DNA of 64,000 bases from assembly GCA_038087015.1 (NCBI GenBank), contig JASBNA010000002.1, forward strand, positions 2,542,001 to 2,606,000, written 5' to 3'. Both the position numbers and the translations under genes were made by a program. Below the pieces are notes generated by a model, which worked only from the letters and a program-made list of their open reading frames with translations, had not been told where the DNA came from and did not search any database. Positions 1 to 11,617 of the stretch are shown here, piece by piece (position 1 is the first letter of the stretch; each line of letters begins with the position of its first letter). The stretch comes from Cerrena zonata (taxonomy: Eukaryota > Basidiomycota > Agaricomycetes > Polyporales > Cerrenaceae).

Positions 1-537
1 CACCGGCAAGCACAAAGGAAAGAGCAGCTTAATTAAGCCATCGCGCATGTTTCTTTGAGCTGGAGGAATGTGTAATTGAACATTGTACAAGTGGCGATCG
101 CAAGCCTGCGCACAAAGGAATTGCAAAGGATCGAATGCAATGCATGCTTGACAATGTCATTGCTTTCATAGGGACCTACCGACATGATGTATGCGGCATC
201 GCATACAGTGGGTTGAGTACTTAGGAAACGAACAGCTCCCGGGACCGCCGACTCAAGCATATAAAACTGTTGAAATGCATCACAAATGTACAATGAACTG
301 CATACGGATGGCACTGGGGTAAAGACAAGATGACAATCAGGACGGAGTAAGACAGAAATCCAGAAATCACATATTAAGTAGACGCCCATAAGCAAATCAC
401 AGTCGTGTGCTTTCCTGGGCGCGTCACACTTTCCTAGCAACAGTCCAAGCACTGTGTAGACTCCTTATACGTGGCCGCGCCAGTATCATCCCTATAAAAC
501 CCCTCTTGCGTCCCACCACACCCTACAGCACCCAGCC
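1..537. other. intergenic, promoter side of the REEP-like gene
   Basis: No coding segment with recognisable domain content is visible on either strand. A long minus-strand open frame covers most of it but shows no family resemblance. The right end carries a TATA box and the short leader of the next gene. Confidence 0.6.
493..499 (+). promoter_or_regulatory. TATA box of the REEP-like gene
   Basis: A TATAAAA sequence lies about 40 bases before the ATG at 538. The leader is very short, so transcription probably starts within about 20-30 bases of the start codon. Confidence 0.55.
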
Positions 538-1455
538 ATGTTCATGTCACTCATCTCTCACGTACTAAGGTATGTACCACAACACTACTTCACCAGACGT
601 GGACGTGAATGTATGCTTCTCGATCTTCTAGTGCATGGTTTGCATTCTTCCTGCCGTGTTTTGGCACATGGAAGGCCTTGTCCAAAAAGCCCATCTCGGA
701 GCCTGATATTGAGAAATGGGGCATGTATTGGTCGGTCGTCGGTGCCTTTGTAGCGTTCGAGTACATTGGCGAGTGGCTTGTGAGTTGGTAAGTGTGTCGT
801 ACGACGTCATGATCGTGCTCGGAATAATTATTTACACGTCGTGCCTTCTTTTCATTATCCAGGTTCCCATTCTACTGGGAGACCAAGACCATCATCCTAC
901 TTTTCCTCGCTCTTCCGCAAACTCAGGTATGTCACTCGTTTGATTTTCACTCACACGACATCTCAATAACTCACACCTCTACAGGGTTCTACTTGGGTCT
1001 ACCAAACCTATCTCTCGCCATTCTTCACCAAAAATGAAGAACAAATCAATGCCGGCATCGTAGCTGCGCAAGCCAACATCCTCACATTCCTTCAGACGCG
1101 TCTGACCATGCTCTGGGAGGCCGCTCTCAAGAGCGTCACCCAAGCCAGCGCAGCACAAAATGGTTCCGCTGCACCAGGTACACCTGGCGCTCAGCAACCC
1201 GCTGCCGGAAGCCCACTAGGATTCGTCCAAGGTCTTTGGAACTCATATGGTCCTACTGCCTTGGGTGCCTTGCAGCAATACGCTCACGCAGCCCAATCAA
1301 CTTCCGCTATGGCTGTCAATGTTCCACCTTCAGCCGCTCCTGCTTCCGCTGCTACTACAGGGTATGATGCTACACCTCAGCGTAGTCAACCTGTTACCCC
1401 CGCTGCAGCTGCCGATCCTGCTGCACCTCCTTTCCCGGAGCCCAAGCTTTACTAA
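538..1455 (+). CDS. TB2/DP1/HVA22 (REEP-like) ER membrane protein
   Basis: Four exons (538-569, 632-787, 863-926, 985-1455) join in frame to give 240 residues. The first ~110 residues are the TB2/DP1/HVA22 domain. It has hydrophobic hairpins, a WFPFYWETK segment, the LPQTQGS motif followed by a Y-x-x-Y/F-x-x-P-F block, and an amphipathic helix after it. Members of this family sit in the ER membrane, bend it into tubules and can link it to microtubules. The N-terminal layout and the FPFYWE...LPQTQGS order look closer to REEP1-4 than to Yop1/REEP5. The tail after ~residue 140 is Ala/Pro/Thr-rich and looks disordered. Splice sites are canonical and phases agree at all three junctions. The gene is convergent with the ubiquitin-like gene. 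Confidence 0.85.
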
Positions 1456-1855
1456 ATAGCTGTTGACAGTTGTTTGGAAAACAATTAGAAGTGAACGTCG
1501 TAGTGCTCTCGATTTGCATGGTTATTTAAATAGCAGAAATTGGACAATCCTTTCGATTGGAACTAGTAGTCAGACTGGAAATAGAGTTTTCGAAGTATAC
1601 TCTTTACATCAGTTAAACTGTTGAGGGTATAATTGTCCAATATTGATATTAACGATGTCTGGTATGCGTGTTCGACTGCTGATCATGGATATGGTCTTTA
1701 AAACTCAAGTACTCATTAGTATTACAGAATGAGAGGCAACGTAAGTGGATAATCCTATATGTACATACAACGTTGCAAAAGGGCTTACACGACTACTCGC
1801 CATCACTAAAATTACAAGATATCGATGAAGAAGACTATACCAAACATCGTGCCGT
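1456..1855. other. convergent 3' intergenic region
   Basis: Two stop codons face each other across about 400 bases. The stretch is AT-rich with no coding signal, and probably holds both 3' UTRs. Confidence 0.5.
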
Positions 1856-3290
1856 TCAGTTGTGAACCTCCATACCTCCCCATTCCAACACGCGAAGTCC
1901 ATCTCCCTTGCAAACAGCAGTGGCGTCTTGAACACCAACCACTTTCGCCCAATCGAACATGCCAGTGGAATCTCTAGTCCAGTCACCACGAGAACTTTCA
2001 GGGATTCCTTTGAAGAGCATGAAGATTCTCGTGGTGAGAACTGGGGCCGGAGACACCGACATGGGAGCAGCTGCCTCGTATTCCTCTTGAGGAAGGAATC
2101 GGAGGGCGACGTGGGTATGCTTCAACAAGGATGGAAGCCAATAACTAGTACACTACCTGTTAGACAAATCAAATATCATGGGAAATATTATACGAACGTG
2201 ATGAAGGATGTTCTTGCTTCAACGTGAAGTCCCAATTGAAGAAGAGTGTTGTCAAGATACTTTGGTACTTCGTTGATAGCGAGGAGAATACTGTTGGACG
2301 CATTTACAACTGGCACTGCGGGATCAAACGCAAGAGTGGGAAGTCGGGGAGACGGAGGTGGCGTGTCCACATCTTCAACAGGCGAATTGGACCTTAGTAT
2401 TACATGAGTATATCATCTTTGAAATGGGAAGTAAGAGGACGTACAAGGCTTCCCAGTAAAGGTAGGCGGTATCCGTTTGCGTGTTTTGACACCTGAGGGT
2501 ACCATCAGGTTGAGCATGCACATTCCACACGACATTGTCTCCTTTCAAGTTGGAGGCTTGATTTGTAGGGGAAGGATAGATTGCGGAAAAGGACCAGCTG
2601 GGAATGAGTGATAACGTGACGGATACGTCTATCGGAGTTGGGGTGAGAAGGTATATAACCGGTTTACCTCCTCGTAACCTTTGGGCGAGATGAATGGTCG
2701 AGCCTGTTGTAATTCTGTAATGTCCAACTGTCTTCTCGTCCTCCAGTTGTCTCCCGGCGAAAATGAGCCTCTCATCACCGGAAGGTGGTCCTTCTTGGTC
2801 CTGTATCTTATCTTTAACATAAGTTATGGTGTCTGTATCGTTGACATGTATAGTAACGATCTTGTTAGACGTTGTTTTGACAAACAGTTCCCATCTGCCA
2901 CAGCAGGAAGAACAAGGGTGCATCGCACGAATGTTGACGGTTTGAACCTGGCGTCGAAGCATTGGCCATGCGACGGGATCGATTTCCAGCGATTCATCAC
3001 CAAACGATGGGAGTTGGACACCTATCGAGATGTTGCTATTTGCAGCTAATTTAAGAAGCCGCAAAGTTTTTTGGCGTAGTTCCTACGGCGTAGACGATGT
3101 GAGTACCCGACATACTGGGAAGAGGATCCATAAATGCAAGAACCTCAAACGTTGATGGCTTCACTGTAACATAGCTTCGCCCCGAGTACTTTACTTGGAG
3201 AAGTTCCGGGGTGAAGTTAGAGTGAATATTTGTAGAAAGAATTTGCTCGAAGCTTTGACTCTGCGGTAAGGATCCGAGTGCACGGTACAT
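1856..3290 (-). CDS. ubiquitin-like domain fused to a KPVIYL-type C-terminal domain
   Basis: Four exons (3290-3107, 3045-2445, 2392-2198, 2144-1856) join in phase to 422 residues. Residues ~1-112 are an N-terminal extension I do not recognise. Residues ~113-188 align with ubiquitin without a gap, including LIFAGRQLED and the LRLRGG-like ending QRLRGG. Directly after GG comes KPVIYL, then WSFSAIYP, a W-x-V...DGTL block, YLYWEA, SFITYWLP and RIFMLFKG. From memory, this order matches an uncharacterised bacterial family with KPVIYLYP, DGTL, YLFWEG, YWLP and RVFM motifs. Ubiquitin K48 and K63 are replaced by R and T, and the first residue of the domain is W, not M. The function is unknown. The retained GG could be a deubiquitinase cleavage site releasing the C-terminal domain, but that is inference. 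The third acceptor was chosen because it restores the FITYWLP motif. Confidence 0.82.
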
Positions 3291-3335
3291 TGTGGTATGT
3301 GGCAAGGACTAGCTGAGAAAGTATTTAACTGGGAA

Positions 3336-3351
3336 ATATATATATATATAT
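3336..3351 (-). promoter_or_regulatory. TATA-like alternating AT run before the ubiquitin-like gene
   Basis: An alternating AT run lies about 50 bases upstream of the chosen ATG at 3290 on the minus strand. That fits a TATA element, although a simple AT repeat cannot be excluded. Confidence 0.4.
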
Positions 3352-4676
3352 CGCGACTCGGACATGAGGATGGTCTAGAGCTCCATGCCTGAACCGACCG
3401 TACTAGTACGTGTTTCTCAGGCTCTGCCAGTTCACTTCAGCGCCAACTATTCTAAAGTGAACTGAGCAAATCCAGTACTGCACGGTGGAAACAACGCTCG
3501 GATTCAAGTTGGGAGCTCTCAGTGTGGGCGAATGAAGTGACGCCGCATAAGTATTCAGATTTAAAATAGTACACATTTGAGATGTTTCCGTGGTAGTAGC
3601 TCACCATGTCATATACTGGAGCATATCATTAAGAAGTTGTGTAATGAACCTAGGGCCCAGGGTGCTGAACACTAGGGGAACGCGATCTGCACGAGGCTCC
3701 GAGTCTGTGGATGGATGGAAGGAGTTGGGGGGCTAGGTTCAGTTAAGAACGACTATTTTCTCGTCATAGAGGGTGAGGACTGATACGATGAGTTTCCACG
3801 GTTGCGACAGAGCATCTCTGGTGAATAGTTTAACGAGCTGTTTGATCTTGACAGGACTGCATTTAAAGGGTGAGCAAACTGTAAAGAATCAAGCAGTCGC
3901 CGGAACCCGATCATTTGCTAAGTGAAGAGCAGTCACAAAACATATTAAGGATTTCGTTATTATCTCATAGACCCTAGGGATGTCGGATAGGGTCAGGTAG
4001 ATAATAGTGGATTCTGCTCGAGGGTTAGCCGTGTGGTATATGTTTGAAAGTGGAAGACGACATGAGTAGAAATAATCCGTCGCCATGGGATTATTCAGGT
4101 CGCTAGTGTTAGCCAAGGTTGCACATTATATAAGAAGGCGTACAAAAGATTACATCCATCATGTTTGGATGTTTAGTTGACATTGCCCCTGGCCTCGAGA
4201 TGGTAAGTTCACCTTGAAGTCGGGGTGACAACGATCGGACGAACTCGGACCGGATACGAACCAGAAAGGGATAAATAAACATACCAGATGTTCCGGCGCT
4301 CGCGTAAATAATCTATTAGGACACACTTGTTTACATACCACTACAAGCAAGTTGAAGCTCAGGCTTCCGAGTCAGTGACTAGGGTTTCGTTCCGTTACGT
4401 GCTTCCGTGGACATTCATAACTATGTCTGCATCAACAGAGATGATAGTCAGCGCATTGTTCTCAATTGATAAGTCGGTTTCGAGTTAGCGTATCCTACTA
4501 TGGCACCCAGTCTGGACTGAAATTGAGGGAGGGTGACAAGCCATTGTCAGCCTCTTTCGATTTCAGACCATATCAGTGCCTGTCCAGGTTTGCATCCTCG
4601 CCAACTTCTCTCATTGCTACCGCCCACAGTAAATCTATTCTACATCTTTTCTCAGCGCATTCATTGCTATTGACCA
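3352..4676. other. intergenic, no gene seen
   Basis: About 1.3 kb between two divergent genes. Open frames are short, lack splice-consistent extensions and resemble nothing known to me. The part next to 4676 presumably holds the PRM10-like promoter. Confidence 0.5.
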
Positions 4677-6748
4677 ATGTCTTCTCGTCGTCCATCGGAA
4701 CGGACCATCAGCGGTGGCCCAGTATCCTATGAAGACCTCGTCGATCGTCGACTGCGCTCTACATCTTTTGATAGTGGTGTGTCGGGCTCAACGCGTCGCG
4801 CATCAAGTGTAGAATCCGGAAGACGTAAATCAAGCTCTACGATTTACTCAAACAGCGATGGAAGCAATAGCAACAGACCAAAGCTTGGGAACCAACCCAG
4901 TTATCGTGACCGGGTCAGAGAACTCAGGAAGAAGGGTAAACACATAGAGCCGGATTTCACAGGTCAACTCTCCTTCCACAATTGCTTGTTATCTCGCACT
5001 GAACTTGTTATATAGAATTCAGAGAAAGAATTGAATTCATTCTGACCTTCGCCAAGGTCCTACTCTCATTTGGTGCTCCATCCCACAGGGTTGAATCCCA
5101 ACTCACCAGTTCAGCCGAGATGATGGACCTCCAGATTGGTTTCATCCATCTTCCAAATCTTATCATCGTCACATTCCTGGACTCCGAATCCCATTTATAT
5201 CGTACCAAGTTCATTCGAGCTGGTGGTCGCGTCTCTCTAACTGCCCTGCACAAAATACATCTGCTCTACCGAGAGGTTCTTCGCGGAAAGGTACCGGTTA
5301 CTGTTGCTACACGTCGGTTACGAGCTGTCCTGAGGGCCAAACCTATCTACCCGACATGGTTGCGCTGTATCTTCGCCTTCGCTTGCGCCTCTATCATTTG
5401 TTCCACTGCGTTTGGTGGGGCGATTGTCGACATGTTCATCAGCGGTGCCAGTGCTTCCACCTTGCAATACTTGGGTCTGCGAGCAGCGTCCAGGAGTTCC
5501 ATTTACGCGAATGTCTATGAGTGAGTAGAACACCTTGTTCTTACCTTTATTCTCCTAATTGACGTTCTATAAGGATATCCGTTGCTATCATCGTGTCGTT
5601 CTTAGCTCGTGCACTTGGCACTCTTCGAGCAAATATCTTTTGCTTTAGTGCCATCTCCTCTGCTGGTGTGGTTTTGATTCTTCCTGGGTTCACCGTTCGT
5701 AAGTCCTATTTCTACTTCATCATTCTTTGGTCCCCATGGGTTTACTATTTTCGATTTACAGTAATCAGTGCGCTCGAGCTGACCTCTAAGAACATCGTAT
5801 GCGGTTCGGTCAGAATGGTTTACGCCATCATTTATACATTGTTCTTGGTAAGCAAAACTGTCTTATGCATTTGAGACGGACTCTGACGCTCTATGACTAT
5901 TACCTCTTACCAGGGATTTGGACTTACTATTGGCTCAGAACTCTACCTGGCCTGTCAACCACAATGCGGCTCGGAATATGGACCTGATCGCACTCGACGA
6001 GTCGGAGATGGCGCATGGATCTGTTCTCACTTTACAAGCACCTGCAAACATCAACGTCATGCCATGGACAGGTAGTTACTCATTCCTAGGACGTCCGTGG
6101 ACCAGACAGTCATATTTTCAAAGGTGAGCTTGTATCTTTCACGAGTAGCGTTATGGATGCTAATCCATATTTTAGGCTGCTACCGGAACCCCTACTTGGC
6201 CATGGTGGAGACTTCCTCTTCCCTGGTGGACGCTCTTTATCCTCGTCCCAGTTTACTCTCTCTGTTCCTCACTTGCAAACCTTCAAGACTGGCGCAGCAT
6301 CCAACTTCCGATCATGGTCTTATTCTCTTGCTTAGCATATGCCGCAAATCGCGGTGCTAACCAACTACTCGCCGACCGCGGGGATATCGTCTCCTCCTTC
6401 GGTGCTCTCGTCATCGGCTTATGTGGCAACATTTACGCTCGTGTCATCGGAGGAACTGCGTTCACTTCCATGGTCACGGGGGTTCTGTTCATAGTTCCGG
6501 TGAGTGTTGATGACAAAGTGGCTTGTGTACACTCGCTTACATCTCTCAAACTCGAACAGTCGGCGATTGGTAATGGAGGTGGTTTGATCCAGGCTACCTC
6601 TACTTCCACACAGGAGTATTCCAGCGGGTTCTCCCTGGGAGTCCGTATGATCCAAGTAGCAATTGGTGTTACCGTTGGGCTTCTCATCGCCCAAATCGCA
6701 GTGTACGCTCTGGGACGCACCAAAAAGGCTGGTTTCTTCGCATTCTAA
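4677..6748 (+). CDS. PRM10: PRM10-like ThrE-family membrane transporter (frame interrupted at three points)
   Basis: Exons at 4677-4962, 5016-5520, 5574-5698, 5762-5847, from 5914, about 6172-6499 and 6560-6748 encode a Ser-rich cytosolic head, then the ThrE domain (FAKVLLSFGAPSHR-VE motif, EMMDL) and about ten membrane helices ending in LGRTKKAGFFAF. The family includes yeast pheromone-regulated PRM10 and bacterial Thr/Ser exporters; the fungal substrate is not established. Between 5949 and 6192 the conserved sequence moves between reading frames three times, at a GGCC (5949-5952), a GG (6089-6090) and a CCCC (6189-6192). Dropping one base at each gives the expected family sequence, including GCYRNP-TWPWW. 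These may be assembly indels, unrecognised short introns, or true lesions. Outside this stretch the gene looks intact. Confidence 0.8.
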
Positions 6749-6957
6749 GTTAAGGATTACGGAACAAAGATATGTATCTAGAACATGGATCACAAATTGA
6801 TACGGAATGATACAAATTGCATATAATCGAACTTTACGAGTAACTCACAAGAAAGAATATGACGAGGAGATAAGCTAATCTATACAACACGAAAACAATA
6901 CGATACGATAATAATGTACGTAAAATACAGAAACGCAGAAAAAGGGAGACTAAGAAT

Positions 6958-9900
6958 TTAACCGCCGAACAAAGCATTGAGCTCTTCCATACGGCGTTGA
7001 TGCATTCCAGCCTTGCTGAAGTTCTGGCCGAGTGTCATATTGGCAAGCTCGGTTTTCTTCCTTTGAACTTCTAGAAGACGAGCTTCGATCGAGTTTTCGA
7101 TAATGAGCTTGACGGTAGTAACGGGGCGTTTCTGACCAAGACGATGCTAAAGAATAACGAGGTCAGATTGTACTAGAAGGATTAGAATTCATTTGAACAT
7201 ACAATACGATCCACAGCCTTGGTTTTCCACAGCAGGATTCCTAACAAAGTGTTCGGTCAGTGGGAAAGATAAATACGAAGAAGTTAAAAACATACCAATA
7301 TGGATCCATGAGATAGACACGCTGAGCGGCCGTCAAGTTGAGACCAACACCACCCGCTTTCAAGCTGACCAACAAGACCTCGCAGCCAGGATCAAACTTG
7401 AGAGCATCCATAGCGCGTGTTCGGTCGTCACGCTTCATGGTACCGTCGAGACGATCGTAACGAATACCAACAGCGTCCAAAGCATCCTCAATCCTATCGA
7501 AACACACATAAGAAATCATATTCACGAGCAAAAACGCAAGTGCACTCACTTATCCAACATGGACGTCCACTGCGAGCTACGAGGGGCAGAAAAACGACGA
7601 GTAAGTTCATCTGCCAGAAGGAGAAAAGAGAGGAACACATACAAAACAACCGTCTTCACGATCCCATCATCCAAACTATTCCCCTGATTATCCACCATCT
7701 CAATCTCCACCGACTCAGGATCATAATTCGCCGAATGTGGATTCGCCCTCGAGAACGTAATCAAATCGCCCAACAACGCCTTGATCTTGGTCGACATCTG
7801 CAAATTCTCAAACGACGTCATCTTCTGCCTCTTCTCCTTCTTTCCTCCTTTCTTCCTGTTACCTCCAGATGAACCCGAGGTCTCACCACCCTGAGGATAA
7901 GCATCAATATTGACTTCAACACAATCGTTAACAGATAGAGCAGTTTGGCAGACGGGCAGGAGCGTCGGGTATCGGGGGGTGCGTGGGGCCAACCTGGGTA
8001 GCAGGATTGACGGAAACATCCTGCGCAGAAGAGGTGTTGGCAGCGAGTAAGAATGGGAAGAGCGGGGGCGGGACTGTTCTGTCGAGTAGATGTGCGTGAG
8101 TTCGAGTTCGACGCCTTGAGTTTCCTGTTACGCTTCTGGTTTGCGCTGGGGTTCTCTGGCGCATCAAAGCAATCCGAGTTGGAGTCGGTCGGGAAACCAA
8201 GGTCGTAGGTACACTCGACACACTGGGCCGTCCCTGCTTCTCGTAAGAGATGAAAGACAGCAGCAGCTTTGCATCCATCGATCCCGTCTGCAGAAATTGC
8301 TGCGGCGAGTTGTTCATAGCTCAAACCATTAGTCTGATTATCCCCGATGATCCCAAGGCCTTTGTTCATCACCAACTCGAAATGGTCACAAATCTGCCTC
8401 AGACGCAAGATCTTCTGCAAAATTCCGACATAGTTCTTCATGACCTCGTTCTTGTCAGAAAGCTCATTGAACTCTGCTTTCGACTCTGTGAAGAACTGGT
8501 CATAAATCGCCTGTTCCTGTTCGTCGAACTTGAGATAGCGCAGCTCGTCTCGGCGAGGAGGTAAGGAAAGGATCCTTTCACCGTTTTCAGCCTTAGACTC
8601 CTTGGTTCGGCGGAGAGTGATGCACTTCATGATCATTTGAAGTCGTGCGACACCGAGGGGTTGACCATATTTCACCGGAGTACCGATGAATTCGGTCCAG
8701 ATGCTTTTGTCATCGAATGGTCCGAGACGAAGGAACTTGACGAGAGCATAAACATCATCAAGTTTGTTCTGAACGGGTGTCCCGGTAAGACAAAGTCGGC
8801 GATCGGCAACGAGATCACAACATGCCCTGCAGGCAACTGTACTAGTTTCCTTAATAGAGCTTCACCAGGCGTCAGATAAACCGTTTCAGAAAAATAAAGA
8901 CTGAGTAAGAACGTACTGCGCTTCATCCAGCACAACCCTAAACCAATGAACACTCTGCAGCGCACTCGTGCACTCACCCCCATTACTTTGTGCTCCCGTT
9001 TTCTTCCTCTTCTTCACGCCCGTCTTCTTCGGTTTCAACTTGATCACCGGATTCCCCCTTTCGTCAACTTCTGCGATACCATCGCTACTTCCCCCTTCGT
9101 CCTCTTCTTCATCACCTCCGCTACCCCCTGATTGACTCTTACACTGCTTCGAGTATTCCGTAGCGAGAGTAGAGTAGGTCGTAATCACAGCGTCGAAATC
9201 TGCAAGGAAAGTGGGGTCCGGCTTTCGTGAGTTCCCATGATAGACATACACGCGAAGTGGACATCCTTCCGGGATACGAACTGGAGGAGTTTCCAATTTC
9301 GTATCCACAGCTTTGAGAATCTGAGACGTGTGCGGTAGACTGTTGGCAGATGCCACAAGGGAAGGATCTGGCTTGACAGGAGCGGGAGTAGGAGCATTCG
9401 TCGCAGGCGTCGAACCATTAGCGTTTTGTGCACATCCACCTCCGCCGCCGACAACGGTCACAGGTCCCTTCCAATGCTCTCGGAACTGGTCTTCCCAGTT
9501 GACCACAGTAGATAGAGGGCATATAATGAGGGTTGCACGACTCTTGACTTTAATCCGACAAGCCCTGGTGTAGTCGGCGCTCGCCTTTTCGTTCTCCCGT
9601 GTCAGCTTCGCTTTGGCTTTCGTTGACATCGTCTGCGCCTGTGAAGGGGGTGAAATTCCCCAGACAGCTCCTGAGAAATGGTCCGCTGTCAACGGATCCT
9701 CGAGAGCGTCATCCTGAGGGGGCGGAGGTAAGTCCAGAGGTTCATTCCCGAAGTGTTTTGCAGAAGCAAGTGTCGCAGCGAGGAGAGAAACGCAAGTGAT
9801 CGTTTTACCGAGACCCATCTGGACCATATCAAATACAAATTGAAAAAAGCAATCGTAGAATCTTCAATAATCAACCTTTAAAAATAGATAAAGATAAAAT

Positions 9901-11617
9901 CACGCACATCGTCTGCGAGAATGCACCCTTTGGTCTCTTTCGGCTCATCAAAGATTTCACGTTGAGTGACAATATGATACCAAGAAATTTGGCCAGTCAA
10001 GGGATGTTTACGTTCTTGCCATAACGAAGAGAACGTTCCATCGGGGAGTGATTGTTCGCGTTCGCGTTCCAGGAGAAAAGTAAGGGCCTTTTTCTGATGC
10101 GGGTACAACTGTGTGCCGACGTCGAGAGCTGCAAGGATGATTAATAAGTACTCTATCCCAGCCATACAAAAAGAGGAAAATGGAAACTGAAAAAAATAGA
10201 AAAATGATGAACATACGTGGCTCAGCTTCCTCCAATTCATCTCCGTCCCTCAAGCTCTTGAAAAGTTCGTCCACCTGACTTCTTTGGATTTCCACGCTCT
10301 TACCAGAGACATTTGAATTCCATCGGCTTGCATTTCCTGCCACGCCGGGGAATCCAGGTCTGCCTACCCCCGCCGAGCTAGCGCGTACGAAGCCGCCTGG
10401 AGGAGGGTTATGAGGGTTATGATAAAACTGTCCAGGTGAGTTGAGTTTCTGTTGATCAGATTGAAGAACCGGGTGATCAAGTAGCAGACCATGAATCTGG
10501 AAATAATGTGCAACGGCGGTGATATTTGCCTTGGGGGTATAAACGAGGAGTTGTAGCGGAAGAATCGGTAGCTTTACAACCTGTCAAATTAATCGTCTAA
10601 ATTTGAAAAGAAGGGAAAGGGACGTACGTTTGGCCTATCCCTGCGGACTTTCGCATCGAGCCGTATGAGTCCTTTTGCCATCAAGCTCCCGAGGGAGGAT
10701 GCAACTTTCTGTTCCACGACGGCAAAATCTTCTCCAGGGACCTGTTGACCATTAGGCAATAGTGTAGTTGGAGCACGAATATGGATAGTGGGTTGGCCGC
10801 CCGGTCTATTCGCATTATGTTCATATTGCAGCCGAACGCGCGCCCACTCAGGGTCTAACACGCCAGCAGGAGCTTGCTGACAAAGGTAAGGTATTGGGTA
10901 GAGAACAAGTGCGGTCACAGTAAGCAGCCCGATACAGACGGCTGTAACATCTTGGAGTTCAGAAAGGGAGCAGCTGTGATTGGTTTGGGGAGGAGGCGCC
11001 TGTGGCGGAGGTGAAGGGGAACTAGTGAGGTCAATAACCTGTCTAGAAGCTGCGTTACTGTTCGAAGGGCCAGCCCGAGGCGGGGATGAAGAATAAGACT
11101 GAGATGCGCTCGGTTGAGGCATGGTGATATTTGGATTTGGCGCTGACGCGATTGGGCGAAAGGAGTGCGTATTAGAGTGTGAGGGCGCCGGGTAAGACGG
11201 ATACGGCGGACTTGGGTTGGGATGAAAATACTGCTGTTGCTGTTGATGGTGTTGTACTTGTTGCGGAGTGGGCGGAGGGAGGTATGGGCGCGGAGGACTA
11301 GAGTTGTGATAGACTGGGTTCGGAGGAGGTAAAGACATTTCGGGCTGTAAAGAAGAATGGGACATTGCAGGCGACAAACCTGAATGATAATGTTGGGACG
11401 GAGGGACAGATACGGAATTACTAGTATATTGATTTGCAGCGGAATCAGGACATGCGGGGTTTATGGCATTGAAGGAACGGCCTGATGGACAGGTACGTTT
11501 GCATGCTCTCTCGTTCACATAAGAATCGTCTGGCTCGTCGTCCAAAGTGAGATCTATCGGGTTCGACCGGTTGTGAGTGGAGGGTGGAGGATAGGGCTGG
11601 TCGTATGCGGATTGCAT
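6958..11617 (-). CDS. Rad5/HLTF-type SNF2 ATPase with internal RING finger
   Basis: The start ATG at 11617 opens a Pro/Gln-rich disordered head carrying two IDLT motifs, which resemble SUMO-interacting motifs. A HIRAN-like region follows (about 11000-10480), then the Rad5/HLTF linker (DELFKSLRDGDE) and LYPHQKKAL. The SNF2 ATPase has GCILADDMGLGKT near 9900-9810, a DEAQ box near 8930, and LCLTGTPVQNK. A C3HC4-type RING is inserted between the two lobes (C-x2-C near 8225, ending near 7950). The helicase C lobe has FSQWTSMLD, RLDGTMKR, LVSLKAGGVGLNLT and DRIHRLGQ. Rad5/HLTF proteins act in post-replication repair as PCNA ubiquitin ligases and fork-reversal translocases. One base appears to be missing in a GGG run (7954-7956), exactly where the RING CPVC pair should be. 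S. pombe Rrp1/Rrp2 (Uls1) is the main alternative, but the linker favours HLTF. Confidence 0.85.

Noticed and set aside
33..452. 139-codon minus-strand open frame at the window's left edge
   Set aside because: No motif, no family resemblance and no supporting splice structure; the start is not clearly an ATG in good context.
3428..3464. 10-bp inverted repeat (CAGTTCACTT / AAGTGAACTG) with 17-base loop
   Set aside because: Short enough to occur by chance in 64 kb and not placed at a known functional site.
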